DNA from: Ramlibacter sp.
Lineage (GTDB): Bacteria; Pseudomonadota; Gammaproteobacteria; Burkholderiales; Burkholderiaceae_C
Direction: 5' to 3'
Length of the DNA stretch: 5,215 nt
Assembly: GCA_023701085.1 (NCBI GenBank)
Contig: JAMPXR010000215.1
Location: 1-5,215 of the forward strand
Numbering within the stretch: the stretch's first letter is position 1; each line of letters starts with the position of its first letter. Made by a program: the position numbers and the translations under genes. Below the pieces are notes generated by a model. It was not told the origin of the DNA, made no database searches, and saw only the letters and a program-made list of their open reading frames with translations. This document shows positions 4,983-5,215 of this stretch, in pieces.

Positions 4983-5215
4983 TGCGCCGTCTCCAGTTCC
5001 ATGCGCACCGGGTTGAGCAGGTTGCCGACGATGCCGATCACGCAGAACACGCCGCCTACCGGCATCGCGAGGTAGGCCCAGAACATGGAGACGCTTTCCA
5101 GTCCCGCCATGGTCTGCACGCTGCCGCGCTGCGCGTAGTCCCACCCGTACCAGATGATGATGGAGATCAGCGCGAGCGCCGCCAGCGCCACCACCCAGTC
5201 GAGGAAGCGCCGCAA
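4979..5215 (-). CDS. TRAP transporter small permease (DctQ family), C-terminal 78 residues
   Basis: Partial gene entering from the right edge. DctQ-type subunits are usually about 160-200 residues with four membrane spans; this fragment holds the last two. The first span is VVALAALALISIIIWYGWDY (residues 8-27 of the fragment) and the second is in FWAYLAMPVGGVFCVIGIVG (45-64), ending in a short polar tail VRMELETAQ. The FWAYLAMPVGG segment is typical of the family's C-terminal helix. The TTG at the window edge is simply an internal Leu codon, not a start. It is followed 22 nt later by the large permease, with which it forms the membrane complex. A binding-protein gene would be expected upstream, beyond the window. 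Confidence 0.88.
   Translation of the reverse strand: MRRFLDWVVALAALALISIIIWYGWDYAQRGSVQTMAGLESVSMFWAYLAMPVGGVFCVIGIVGNLLNPVRMELETAQ

Noticed and set aside
3646..5016. Plus-strand open frame of 456 codons opposite dctM
   Set aside because: Its composition (His, Asp, Gln, Arg) is the usual antisense image of a hydrophobic membrane protein. DctM is clear on the other strand.
3679..5215. TRAP permeases as a dedicated glycine importer tied to the gcv operon
   Set aside because: The genes are only adjacent. A separate promoter and riboswitch lie between them, and no binding protein is visible to suggest a substrate.

Overview
The window is GC-rich with strong third-position GC codon use. It looks like core chromosome of a betaproteobacterium, most likely Burkholderiales and possibly Comamonadaceae. 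That placement rests on the feel of the protein sequences and the gcvT-gcvH-gcvP order, not on a search. Every gene I can support lies on the minus strand, so the biological order runs from position 5215 down to 1. I found no plus-strand gene, tRNA, rRNA, CRISPR array, insertion sequence or sign of horizontal transfer.

Upstream block (5215-3679): the C-terminal part of a TRAP transporter small permease (DctQ type), entering from the right edge, is followed 22 nt later by a complete 425-residue large permease (DctM type). Together they form the membrane part of a secondary transporter that uses a periplasmic binding protein. No binding-protein gene is visible, so the substrate is open.

Control region (3678-3324): a TACAAT -10 box sits just after dctM. 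It is followed by a tandem glycine riboswitch of about 250 nt and a leader of about 65 nt before gcvT. Aptamer 1 is compact (74 nt). Aptamer 2 is about 151 nt because its P3a arm is greatly enlarged. The linker between the aptamers is almost entirely a perfect GC-rich hairpin with a CUUG loop. There is no U-tract terminator before gcvT, so translational control is the more likely output.

Glycine cleavage operon (3323-1): gcvT (aminomethyltransferase, GTG start), gcvH (lipoyl carrier) and gcvP (PLP-dependent decarboxylase; 547 N-terminal residues, the rest lies beyond position 1). GcvP decarboxylates glycine and loads the aminomethyl group on the lipoyl arm of GcvH. GcvT then passes the one-carbon unit to tetrahydrofolate and releases ammonia. 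The riboswitch would turn these enzymes on when glycine is abundant. The 130-nt gcvH-gcvP gap holds two perfect GC-rich inverted repeats.

The gene content is ordinary. The points worth a second look are the unusual riboswitch architecture, the match between the gcvT ribosome-binding site and an aptamer strand, and a nine-codon ORF joined by ATGA overlaps to both dctQ and dctM. I see no convincing new multi-gene system.
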